NCBI GenBank assembly: GCA_964579765.1
Contig: CAZOIK010000061.1
Location: 1-10,906, forward strand
Direction: 5' to 3'
DNA from: DATNBT01 sp964579765
GTDB lineage: Bacteria; Acidobacteriota; Vicinamibacteria; Vicinamibacterales; CAVVIG01
DNA length: 10,906 nt
Positions 1-5,655 of this stretch are shown one piece after another. How positions within the stretch are numbered: the first letter of the stretch is position 1; every line of letters begins with the position of its first letter. Below the pieces are notes generated by a model. That model was not told where the DNA came from. It did no database searches and saw nothing but the letters and a program-made list of their open reading frames with translations. The translations under genes were made by a program, and so were the position numbers.

Positions 1-1
1 G

Positions 2-787
2 ATGATTCAGCCTCCGCTGGCGGCCGTCGCGCGCGAGAACCCGAACCTGCCGAAAGGACTGAACGAGAACTACGGACGCGAGCTGATGGAGCTGCACACG
101 CTTGGCGTTGACGGCGGGTACACGCAGAAGGACGTCACCGAAGTCGCGCGTGCGTTCACGGGCTGGACCATCGACCGTCCACGTCAGGGCGGCGGCTTCA
201 GGTTCGAGCCGCGGCTGCACGACGATGGGCAGAAGGTCGTGCTGGGACATGTCATCAAGCCTGGCGGCGGCGAGCACGACGGTGAGGAGGTGCTGGACAT
301 TCTCTCGCGTCACCCATCGACGGCGCACTTCATCGCCACGGCGCTGGTACGGCACTTCGTCAGCGACACGCCTCCACCGGCGCTCGTCGATCGCGTCACG
401 GCGCGGTTTCTTCAGAGCAATGGCGACCTGCGTGAGGTGATGCGGACGATCCTCACGTCGCCGGAGTTTCTCTCGCCCGAGGTGTATCACCAGAAGATCA
501 AAACGCCCTTCGAGTTCGTCGTCAGCGCGCTGCGCGCGACCGGCGCGGAGATTCGCGACGCGCGGCCGCTCGTGCGCCAGATCGCGGACCTCGGCGAGCC
601 GCTCTATCAATGCCAGCCGCCCACCGGCTACAAGGACACGGCCGACGCATGGGTCAACACAGGCGCACTCGTCGGGCGCGTGAGCTTCGGGCTTGCGCTG
701 GCCGGCAACAAACTGCGCGGCGTGGCCGTCTCGAAGGCCGAGCCGGATGGGATCGCGCTCGGACGGCCAGAGTTTCAGAGGCGATAA
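2..787 (+). CDS. DUF1800 family protein, C-terminal part (5' end outside window)
   Basis: This frame is open to the left edge, and the first Met is not a believable start because DUF1800 proteins are usually about 450-550 residues and only 261 are visible. The visible part begins just before the family's signature block, NENYGRELMELHTLGVDGGY (residues 21-40), followed by TQKDVTEVARAFTGWTI (41-57). Further on are the 'RHPSTAHFIATALVRHFV' helix (103-120) and the 'LREVMRTILTSPEFLSPEVYHQKIKTPFEFVVSALRATG' region, also typical of the family. The biochemical role of DUF1800 is unknown. Members are commonly encoded directly upstream of DUF1501 genes, as here (36-base gap), so the two probably act together, likely in or beyond the periplasm. 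The export signal, if there is one, lies outside the window. Confidence 0.93.
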   Translation: MIQPPLAAVARENPNLPKGLNENYGRELMELHTLGVDGGYTQKDVTEVARAFTGWTIDRPRQGGGFRFEPRLHDDGQKVVLGHVIKPGGGEHDGEEVLDILSRHPSTAHFIATALVRHFVSDTPPPALVDRVTARFLQSNGDLREVMRTILTSPEFLSPEVYHQKIKTPFEFVVSALRATGAEIRDARPLVRQIADLGEPLYQCQPPTGYKDTADAWVNTGALVGRVSFGLALAGNKLRGVAVSKAEPDGIALGRPEFQRR

Positions 788-823
788 GCTCTCCACCCCG
801 CAGGACGCAGAGGAATCGCAGCC

Positions 824-2071
824 ATGATGTCACGACGCATTTTTCTGAAGAACGGCGCGTTCGCGCTCGTCAGCATGGGGTTCGCGCCCTCGTTCCTGCA
901 GCGGACGGCGTACGCGCAGGGACGGAGCGGCCGCGCGAAGCAGCTCATCGCGATCTTTCAGCGCGGCGCCGTTGACGGCTTGAGCGTCGTCGTGCCCTTC
1001 GGCGACGCTGAGTACTACCGCTCCCGGCCGAGCATCGCGATCGCGCGTCCGGGCGCGAGCGCCGACGCCGCCGTGGATCTCGACGGCTTCTTCGGGTTCA
1101 ACCCTCGACTCGCGACGCTGAAGCGATTCTGGGACGAGCACTCGCTCGCGATCGTGCATGCGTGCGGATCGCCCGACGCGACCAGGTCGCACTTCGACGC
1201 ACAGGACTACATGGAGACCGCGACGCCCGGCGTGAAGAGCACCTCCGACGGCTGGTTGAATCGCTATCTGCATGCGCGACATCGTGAAGCCGAGACGCCG
1301 TTTCGAGCGGTGTCGCTCACCGCGCAGCTGCCGCGGGTGCTGCAGGGCCAGGCGCCCGCGCTGGCGATGCGCGCTCTCTCTCAGTTCGCCATTCGCGGCG
1401 GCGCCCAGATGCCCGCCGTCGGGGCGACGTTCGAATCGCTCTATGCGGACGCGCGCGATCGCGTGCTCGGCGGCACCGGACGCGACGCCTTCGACGCGAT
1501 GAAAATGCTGAAGACCGCCGACCCGGCGCAGTATCAGCCGGAGCACGGCGCCGAGTACCCGCGGTCGCCGTTCGGCCAGGCCCTCAAGCAGATCGCCCAG
1601 CTCGTCAAGGCCGACGTCGGTCTCGAAGTCGCGTTCGCGGACGTCGGCGGCTGGGACACTCACGTGAACCAGGGACCGTCGCAGGGCCAGCTCGCGAATC
1701 GTCTCGACGACTTCGGTCGTGCCATTGCGGCGCTCGTCACCGACCTCGGCGATCGCATGGCCGATGTCGTGGTGCTGACGATGTCGGAGTTCGGACGCGC
1801 GGTGAACGAGAACGGCAACCGCGGCACCGATCACGGACACGGCAACGCGATGATCGCGATTGGCGGCGGCGTCCGCGGCGGCACGGTCTACGGGCGCTGG
1901 CCGGGCCTGTCGGTCGAGCGGCGCTACGAGGGACGCGACCTCGCCGTCACGACCGACTTCCGCGACGTGTTCGGTGAAATCGTCACCCGCCATCTCGGCG
2001 TGGCCGACGCCTCGCCGATCTTCCCCGGCTATCAGACGAGCGCCGCGCGATTTCCCGGGCTGTTCGCGTAG
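824..2071 (+). CDS. Tat-exported DUF1501 family protein
   Basis: This is a 415-residue protein of the DUF1501 family, which is related in fold to the alkaline phosphatase/sulfatase group; its actual reaction is unknown. The N-terminus is a twin-arginine signal: SRRIFLK at residues 3-9, a hydrophobic stretch, then a likely cleavage site after AYA (29-31). Family motifs are SHF (122-124), GWDTH (276-280), MSEFGR (320-325) and TDHGHG (335-340). The Asp, Glu and His residues in the last three are plausible metal ligands. The start at 824 is supported by an AGAGGAA ribosome-binding site at 809-815; the second ATG at 827 is spaced less well. It follows the DUF1800 gene by 36 bases and is probably co-transcribed with it. 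Its TAG stop forms part of a possible -10 box for the next gene. Confidence 0.95.
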   Translation: MMSRRIFLKNGAFALVSMGFAPSFLQRTAYAQGRSGRAKQLIAIFQRGAVDGLSVVVPFGDAEYYRSRPSIAIARPGASADAAVDLDGFFGFNPRLATLKRFWDEHSLAIVHACGSPDATRSHFDAQDYMETATPGVKSTSDGWLNRYLHARHREAETPFRAVSLTAQLPRVLQGQAPALAMRALSQFAIRGGAQMPAVGATFESLYADARDRVLGGTGRDAFDAMKMLKTADPAQYQPEHGAEYPRSPFGQALKQIAQLVKADVGLEVAFADVGGWDTHVNQGPSQGQLANRLDDFGRAIAALVTDLGDRMADVVVLTMSEFGRAVNENGNRGTDHGHGNAMIAIGGGVRGGTVYGRWPGLSVERRYEGRDLAVTTDFRDVFGEIVTRHLGVADASPIFPGYQTSAARFPGLFA

Positions 2072-2074
2072 AAT
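2069..2074 (+). promoter_or_regulatory. Candidate -10 box for a leaderless BMC transcript
   Basis: TAGAAT overlaps the stop codon of the DUF1501 gene and lies exactly 9 bases before the BMC start codon at 2084. Transcription from it would begin at or within a few bases of the ATG. No ribosome-binding site is visible in the 12-base gap, which fits leaderless translation. I see no convincing -35 box, so this is a motif-level call. Confidence 0.4.
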
Positions 2075-2083
2075 AGTCGGCGC

Positions 2084-2395
2084 ATGGCCGGAGAAAAGCC
2101 CGCAGACAAACAGAAGCGCGAGGTCGGCGACGCGCTCGGCATGGTCGAGACGCGCGGGCTGGTCGGCATGGTTGAAGCCGCCGACGCGATGTGCAAGACG
2201 GCGAACGTCGTGTTCGTCGGCTGGCAGAAGGTCGATGCGGGCCTGGTCACCGCCATCGTTCGCGGCGACGTCGGATCGGTCAAGGCCGCAACAGATGCCG
2301 GCGCCGCCGCCGCCCGCCGCGTCGGCGAGCTGGTCGGCGTCCATGTCATTCCGCGTCCCGCCGACGACCTCGAAGAGATTTTCCCGATCCGGTAG
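2084..2395 (+). CDS. Bacterial microcompartment shell protein, hexameric BMC-H type
   Basis: This 103-residue protein has a single BMC domain (about residues 15-102) clearly related to PduA/EutM/CcmK. Recognisable segments are ALGMVETRGLVGMVEAADAM (17-36), LVTAIVRGDVGSVKAATDAG (54-73) and VHVIPRP (86-92). Lys38 and Arg91 match the residues that make lateral contacts between hexamers in PduA, so tiling into sheets is plausible. Two things are odd. The pore loop reads KVDAG (49-53) instead of KIGSG, which would put a ring of Asp next to the pore. There is also a charged, Lys/Glu-rich N-terminal extension of about 13 residues. No second shell protein, vertex (EutN/CcmL-type) protein or typical cargo enzyme is present in the window. 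The last 50 bases overlap the convergent MerR gene. Family assignment is firm; what the shell encloses is unknown. Confidence 0.95.
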   Translation: MAGEKPADKQKREVGDALGMVETRGLVGMVEAADAMCKTANVVFVGWQKVDAGLVTAIVRGDVGSVKAATDAGAAAARRVGELVGVHVIPRPADDLEEIFPIR

Positions 2396-2855
2396 TCCGC
2401 GTCCCGCGTTTGCGCGGACGCAGCGACGAGCTCAGCTCCTTCAACAACCCTTCGTCCCCGACCACGAGCAGCGGCTGCGTCGGCTGGTGCAGCAGGTTGA
2501 AGAATTCTCCGCGATCCGTCCGCGCGTAGATGTCGCGGCCGTCGGTCAGCAGCTGCACGCGTCCGCTGCCGCCGGTCGCGTCGAACAGCCGCGCCCCGAA
2601 GCGGTGCCGCAGGATCTCGAGAATCTGATGGAGCTGGTGGACGCTGAAACCGCGGCGCCGCAGGTCGGCGAGCACCAGCAGTTCGAAGAGCTCGATCGGC
2701 GAATAGCGCCGCTCGGTGTAGCCGCCGGCGTCGGTCTTGTGGGTCGGGATTGCGGCGGCGACGAGGCCGCTCGCGTCCCAGAGCTGGAGCTGGCGCGCCG
2801 TCAGTCCGGTGAGCGAGGCGACCTCGCGCGAACTGTAGGTGCGCTTCAGCTTCAT
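2346..2855 (-). CDS. MerR-type helix-turn-helix transcriptional regulator
   Basis: This 169-residue protein begins with a MerR-like winged helix-turn-helix: YSSREVASLTGLTARQLQLW (residues 7-26), a wing, then RRYSPIELFELLVLADLRRR (49-68) and GFSVHQLHQIL (69-79). After a short helix comes a small C-terminal domain (about 99-142) containing LLTDGRDIY and FFNLLHQPTQPLLVV, as seen in MerR/DUF433-like regulators. I see no cysteine cluster for metal sensing. The tail from 147 on is Arg/Lys-rich, and its last 16 or so residues are encoded antisense to the end of the BMC gene. The ATG at 2855 overlaps the stop of the dehydratase gene (ATGA), so it is the last gene of the thiO operon. Regulatory targets are unknown; the convergent BMC gene or its own operon are the obvious candidates. 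Confidence 0.88.
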   Translation of the reverse strand: MKLKRTYSSREVASLTGLTARQLQLWDASGLVAAAIPTHKTDAGGYTERRYSPIELFELLVLADLRRRGFSVHQLHQILEILRHRFGARLFDATGGSGRVQLLTDGRDIYARTDRGEFFNLLHQPTQPLLVVGDEGLLKELSSSLRPRKRGTRTTGSGKSLRGRRRDAE

Positions 2856-3133
2856 TGAGCGGCGATTCTATCCGCCATCGCCGCGCCGGCGAAGTCTTTC
2901 TCGGTCAGGCCGCCTTCGCTGTGTGTTGAGTACACGAGCGTCACGCGCTTGTAATTGATCTGAATGTCGGGGTGATGATCGGCGGCTTCCGCCTCAGGCA
3001 GGAGGCGGTTCACGAATCCAACCGCCTCGGGAAATCCCGCGAACGTGAACTGCTTGGCAATCGCGTCTCGCTCCAGCATCCAGCCGTGCAGATGCTTCAT
3101 GCGTTCGGCGATTTCGAGCTGCGACAGCTTCAT
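2852..3133 (-). CDS. phhB: Pterin-4a-carbinolamine dehydratase (PCD/DCoH family)
   Basis: This 93-residue protein has the length typical of the family. It dehydrates 4a-hydroxytetrahydrobiopterin-type intermediates so that the pterin cofactor of aromatic amino acid hydroxylases can be recycled. PCD-like proteins also occur without such hydroxylases, where a role in other pterin chemistry has been proposed. The active-site signature is present: EAEAADHHPDIQINYKRVTL (47-66) with His53-His54-Pro55, then a third His at 71 in the THSEGGLT segment. No hydroxylase gene is in the window. The frame stays open upstream to about 3340, but the ATG at 3133 is chosen because it has a strong GGGAGGAG ribosome-binding site just before it and overlaps the preceding stop codon (ATGA). 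It is the third gene of the thiO operon. Confidence 0.93.
   Translation of the reverse strand: MKLSQLEIAERMKHLHGWMLERDAIAKQFTFAGFPEAVGFVNRLLPEAEAADHHPDIQINYKRVTLVYSTHSEGGLTEKDFAGAAMADRIAAQ
2865..2870 (-). promoter_or_regulatory. Candidate internal -10 box for the MerR gene
   Basis: Read on the minus strand, TAGAAT lies 9 bases before the MerR start codon, inside the last codons of the dehydratase gene. The hexamer and spacing are identical to those in front of the BMC gene. It could give the regulator a leaderless transcript independent of the operon. The box lies within coding sequence (Asp-Arg-Ile codons), so chance is a real alternative. Confidence 0.25.
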
Positions 3134-3366
3134 GGCTCCTCCCGGATTACCGGCCGGCGCGCGCGCACCTCGTCGAGCCTGATTCGCGCCGCGTCGAGCG
3201 CCTCGAGCGAGGCCCGGCGCATCTCCTCGGCCGACGGGGCCTCCGTCGCGTCTGGAAATGCCGCCGCGGCTACGGCGCGGTGATAGGCGCGCTGCGCGTC
3301 CTGCAGCTCGGCGAGCGCCGACGCGTGCTCGCGGCGCCATGCGGCGACGGCGTCAGCGTCGCTCAC
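3130..3366 (-). CDS. Small helical protein of unknown function
   Basis: I do not recognise this 78-residue protein. It is rich in Ala, Arg and Glu, has no Cys and no hydrophobic segment long enough for a membrane helix, and appears to form two amphipathic helices (about residues 4-35 and 46-70) joined by a Pro-containing turn, so a helical hairpin or short coiled coil is likely. It starts with GTG at 3366, overlapping the thiO stop (GTGA), and its stop overlaps the dehydratase start (ATGA). These tight junctions support it as a real, translationally coupled gene rather than a chance frame. The strong ribosome-binding site of the next gene lies in its last codons. It may be an accessory or partner protein of its operon neighbours, but nothing in the sequence shows that. 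Confidence 0.7.
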   Translation of the reverse strand: MSDADAVAAWRREHASALAELQDAQRAYHRAVAAAAFPDATEAPSAEEMRRASLEALDAARIRLDEVRARRPVIREEP

Positions 3367-4481
3367 ACGTCACCAAACCGCCGCGGACCGACCGCGTCCA
3401 GCATGGGATCGACGACGCCGTCGATCATCGCGTCGGCCACGAGCGTCGCCGTCAACGGGCACAGCAGCACGCCGTTTCTGAAATGCCCGGTGGCATACAT
3501 CACGTTCGGCAGCGCACGCGACCAGCCGATGATCGGCAATGCATCGGGTGTGCCGGGACGGAGTCCGACGCGCGCGCTGAGCAGCGACGCGTGCGCGGCC
3601 TCTGGCACCAGGGCGCAGGCAGCCGTCATCAGCTTCTGGATGGCCTCGACCGTGGTCCGCTCCTCGAATCCGACCTCTTCCATCGTCGCCCCGACGAGCA
3701 GCGTGCCGTCGTCCCACGGCACGAGATAACAGTCGTCGCCCCATGTCACCCGGCGGAGCGGAACGCCCTGCCACTTGAGATGCAGCAGCTGTCCCCGCAC
3801 TGGACGAACCGGCACACGTTCACGCGCACTGAGCTCGATCTGTCCCGACCAGCTGCCGGCCGTCACAACGACGGCCCCGGCGGCGAGCGATCCGCGCTCC
3901 GTCTCGACGACGAGGCTGCCGCGTCGTTCAGAGACCTCGCGGACGCGCCCGGCGTCGATCACGTCCGCGCCGTGACAGCGCGCCGCCGCCACGAGCGCTC
4001 GCGTCAGTTCGCCGGCCCTGACGTAACCGTGCGCGCCGATGAACAGCGCGCCGGCGATTGAACGGCCGAGCTGTGGCTCCTCGCGCCGCGCCGTGTCCGC
4101 ATCGAGCAGCGAGAGCGCCACGCCGCGCAATTCGAGCCGAGCGGCGATCTCCCGCAGATGCGCCATGCGCTCGCCGCTCGACGCGACGTCGAGCGTGCCG
4201 GTGCGCCGGTATCCAATCGACAGCTGCGACTCGCTCGATACGCGCGCCACGAAGTCCTCGTAGAGGTGGAGGCTGCGCACGGCCAGATCGAGAAACGTCG
4301 TGTTTCTGTCTTTGGCTTCGGTGAACGGCGCGAGCATGCCGGCCGACGCCTGCGTCGCGCCCATGCCGGGCGGGCGGTCGTCCACGACGCGCACGGAGGC
4401 GCCACGGCGCGACAGCTCGTACGCCACGGCGCAGCCGATAATGCCGGCGCCCACGACCAGGATGTCCGGAGAACGGGGCAA
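3363..4481 (-). CDS. thiO: ThiO-type FAD-dependent glycine/D-amino-acid oxidase
   Basis: This 372-residue flavoprotein of the DAO family oxidises glycine or small D-amino acids to imine (then keto acid and NH3) with H2O2 release. In thiamin biosynthesis the imine feeds the thiazole ring. The N-terminus has the FAD-binding fold, ILVVGAGIIGCAVAYELSRRG (7-27) with GAGIIG at 11-16 and an acidic residue at 34. GATQASAGMLAP (41-52) is typical of ThiO. Near the C-terminus, VGLRPGTPDALPIIG and GHFRNGVLLCPLTA match the substrate and FAD pocket of glycine oxidases. No thiS, thiG or thiE is adjacent, so the role in thiamin synthesis is not shown by context. The start is TTG at 4481, with a -10-like box 7 bases upstream and no clear ribosome-binding site. 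It is the first gene of a four-gene operon. Confidence 0.88.
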   Translation of the reverse strand: MPRSPDILVVGAGIIGCAVAYELSRRGASVRVVDDRPPGMGATQASAGMLAPFTEAKDRNTTFLDLAVRSLHLYEDFVARVSSESQLSIGYRRTGTLDVASSGERMAHLREIAARLELRGVALSLLDADTARREEPQLGRSIAGALFIGAHGYVRAGELTRALVAAARCHGADVIDAGRVREVSERRGSLVVETERGSLAAGAVVVTAGSWSGQIELSARERVPVRPVRGQLLHLKWQGVPLRRVTWGDDCYLVPWDDGTLLVGATMEEVGFEERTTVEAIQKLMTAACALVPEAAHASLLSARVGLRPGTPDALPIIGWSRALPNVMYATGHFRNGVLLCPLTATLVADAMIDGVVDPMLDAVGPRRFGDV

Positions 4482-4488
4482 GATTTCG

Positions 4489-4518
4489 AGTTTACCGTGT
4501 GTTCCCGATGAGGGACAA
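4489..4518 (-). promoter_or_regulatory. Candidate sigma70-type promoter of the thiO operon
   Basis: On the minus strand there is TTGTCC (4518-4513), an 18-base spacer, then TAAACT (4494-4489), matching 4 of 6 bases of the -35 consensus and the key positions of the -10. The -10 ends 7 bases before the TTG start at 4481, so the mRNA would start at or very near the initiation codon. This is the best two-part promoter match in the window, but it is untested. Confidence 0.45.
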
Positions 4519-4557
4519 AGTCACTCGGTACGGACAGTTCTTCCGCGGCAGCCCTAT

Positions 4558-4591
4558 CGTGTAACTTCCCTAGACATCAAGAACTTACACG
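4558..4591. promoter_or_regulatory. Inverted repeat in the divergent control region (candidate operator)
   Basis: CGTGTAA (4558-4564) is mirrored by TTACACG (4585-4591). After one C:C mismatch the symmetry continues as TTC (4566-4568) and GAA (4581-4583), giving ten paired positions around a 12-base centre. It lies between the divergent thiO and glycine-zipper genes and just upstream of the TAGAAT box at 4602. No T-tract follows, so a terminator is unlikely. A dimeric regulator's binding site is the simplest reading. The regulator is unknown. Confidence 0.45.
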
Positions 4592-4601
4592 GTTGTGCCG
4601 A

Positions 4602-4607
4602 TAGAAT
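4602..4607 (+). promoter_or_regulatory. Candidate -10 box upstream of the glycine-zipper gene
   Basis: TAGAAT lies 11 bases downstream of the inverted repeat. Transcription would begin near 4614, giving a leader of about 45 bases before the ATG at 4659, unlike the leaderless arrangement seen at other genes here. I see no good -35 box at normal spacing; the region where one would be expected is covered by the right arm of the inverted repeat. Confidence 0.35.
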
Positions 4608-4619
4608 CCGCGAGGTACG

Positions 4620-4635
4620 GCCCTTGCGTCAGGGC
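4620..4635 (+). other. Small hairpin in the predicted 5' leader
   Basis: GCCCT (4620-4624) and AGGGC (4631-4635) form a perfect 5-bp stem with a 6-base loop, 10 bases upstream of the AAGGAGA ribosome-binding site of the glycine-zipper gene. It could affect mRNA stability or access of the ribosome. It is short enough to be a chance pairing in GC-rich DNA. Confidence 0.25.
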
Positions 4636-4658
4636 AGCCTGATATAAGGAGAACTGGA

Positions 4659-5636
4659 ATGCCGGCAAATAAGGTCGCGTTCACGGCAGTCGGGCTCGCG
4701 TGCATCGCCGCCGCGGGTGCCGGCGGCTATTTCGCGATGCGCCAGAACACGGTGCCGACGCCCGTCGCCGCGACCGCACCTGCACCCACCGCGGCCGAAG
4801 CGACGGCGCCGTCGCCGGTGGCGACAACGGAACGATCGGTTCAGCAGCCGCCGGCAACGGAAGCCGAGCCCGCGCCGGCGCGGACGACGAAGCCCGCGGC
4901 GGCGCCGAAAAGGGTGACCGTCCCCGCGACAGTGGCGCCGCCGCAGACCGCCACTGCCGCAGCGCCACCGAAAGTCGTCGCGCCGGCGCCGCTGCCGCAG
5001 CCTCCGGCACCCGAGCCACCGGCGCCGCCGGTCAGCACCGAGCCGGTCGATCGGGTCGCGCAGAACGCGCCCGTTCCGCCTCCGCCGCCGGCTGCGCCGC
5101 AGCACACGTTCGACGAGCTGGTCATCTCGAGCGACTCGGTCATCGGCCTTCAAAGCGACACGACCGTGACGAGCGAGCACGCGCGCGTCGAGGATCGCGT
5201 GGAAGCACGGGTCACCCGAGACGTCAAAGTGGCCGACCGCGTCGCCATTCCCGCCGGCTCCCGCGCCATCGGATACGTGACGCAGGTCGAGCGCGGCGGC
5301 AAGTTCCGCGAACAGGCGAAACTCGCGATTCGGTTCCAGACAATCGTGCTGCCCGACGGCACGCGTCTTCCGATTTCGACGGCCGCCGTCGAGCGCGAGG
5401 GCGACGCGAAGGGCAACTCGAGCGCCGCGAAGATGGGCGGCGGCGCCATTGCCGGCACGATCCTCGGGGCCATTCTCGGCGGCGGCAAGGGCGCGGCGGT
5501 TGGCGGTCTCGCCGGCGCCGGCGCAGGCGCCGCGGCCGTGCAGGCCGGCGACCGCAGCCAGGCGTCGCTCAATGCGGGTGAGCCGATCACGATTCGGCTG
5601 CTCTCGCCGGTGACGGTGACCATCGAGAACAAGTAG
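4659..5636 (+). CDS. Membrane-anchored Pro/Ala-rich protein with glycine-zipper domain
   Basis: This 325-residue protein has a clear layout. There is an N-terminal membrane anchor or uncleaved signal (residues 5-27), and a long Pro/Ala-rich spacer (about 33-149) that could cross the periplasm. A beta-rich domain (about 155-247), with IPAGSRAIGYVTQVERGGKF and LAIRFQTIVLPDGTRLPI, resembles the repeats of TrbI/VirB10-like proteins. A glycine zipper (about 259-293, MGGGAIAGTILGAILGGG and onward) could be membrane-embedded, and a final beta strand ends in SPVTVTIENK. The resemblance to TrbI/VirB10 is weak, and no secretion or conjugation genes are nearby, so a structural envelope role is only inferred. 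The start is firm: AAGGAGA at 4646-4652 lies 6 bases before the ATG. It is followed after 19 bases by the decarboxylase-family gene on the same strand. Confidence 0.8.
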   Translation: MPANKVAFTAVGLACIAAAGAGGYFAMRQNTVPTPVAATAPAPTAAEATAPSPVATTERSVQQPPATEAEPAPARTTKPAAAPKRVTVPATVAPPQTATAAAPPKVVAPAPLPQPPAPEPPAPPVSTEPVDRVAQNAPVPPPPPAAPQHTFDELVISSDSVIGLQSDTTVTSEHARVEDRVEARVTRDVKVADRVAIPAGSRAIGYVTQVERGGKFREQAKLAIRFQTIVLPDGTRLPISTAAVEREGDAKGNSSAAKMGGGAIAGTILGAILGGGKGAAVGGLAGAGAGAAAVQAGDRSQASLNAGEPITIRLLSPVTVTIENK

Positions 5637-5641
5637 CGCGC

Positions 5642-5647
5642 TATGAT
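5642..5647 (+). promoter_or_regulatory. Candidate -10 box for the decarboxylase-family gene
   Basis: TATGAT lies 8 bases before the ATG at 5656 (5 before the alternative GTG at 5653). No ribosome-binding site is visible in the 19 bases between the preceding stop and the ATG, so a leaderless transcript is plausible even though the upstream gene is on the same strand. No clear -35 box is visible. Confidence 0.4.
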
Positions 5648-5655
5648 GCGCCGTG

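Noticed and set aside
830..2344. Long open frame of about 500 codons on the minus strand, antisense to the DUF1501 and BMC genes
   Set aside because: Composition is rich in Arg, Ala, Asp and His without any family motif, and the opposite strand holds two clear family proteins. It is a GC-rich shadow frame.
3134..3340. Upstream extension of the pterin dehydratase to give a 162-residue protein
   Set aside because: The extra residues are low-complexity Arg/Ala/Gly, the family is normally about 90-110 residues, and the ATG at 3133 has a strong ribosome-binding site and an ATGA overlap.
4900..5100. Repetitive-looking GC-rich run that might be a DNA repeat
   Set aside because: It encodes the Pro/Ala-rich spacer of the anchored protein, and the apparent repetition comes from Pro and Ala codons rather than repeat units.
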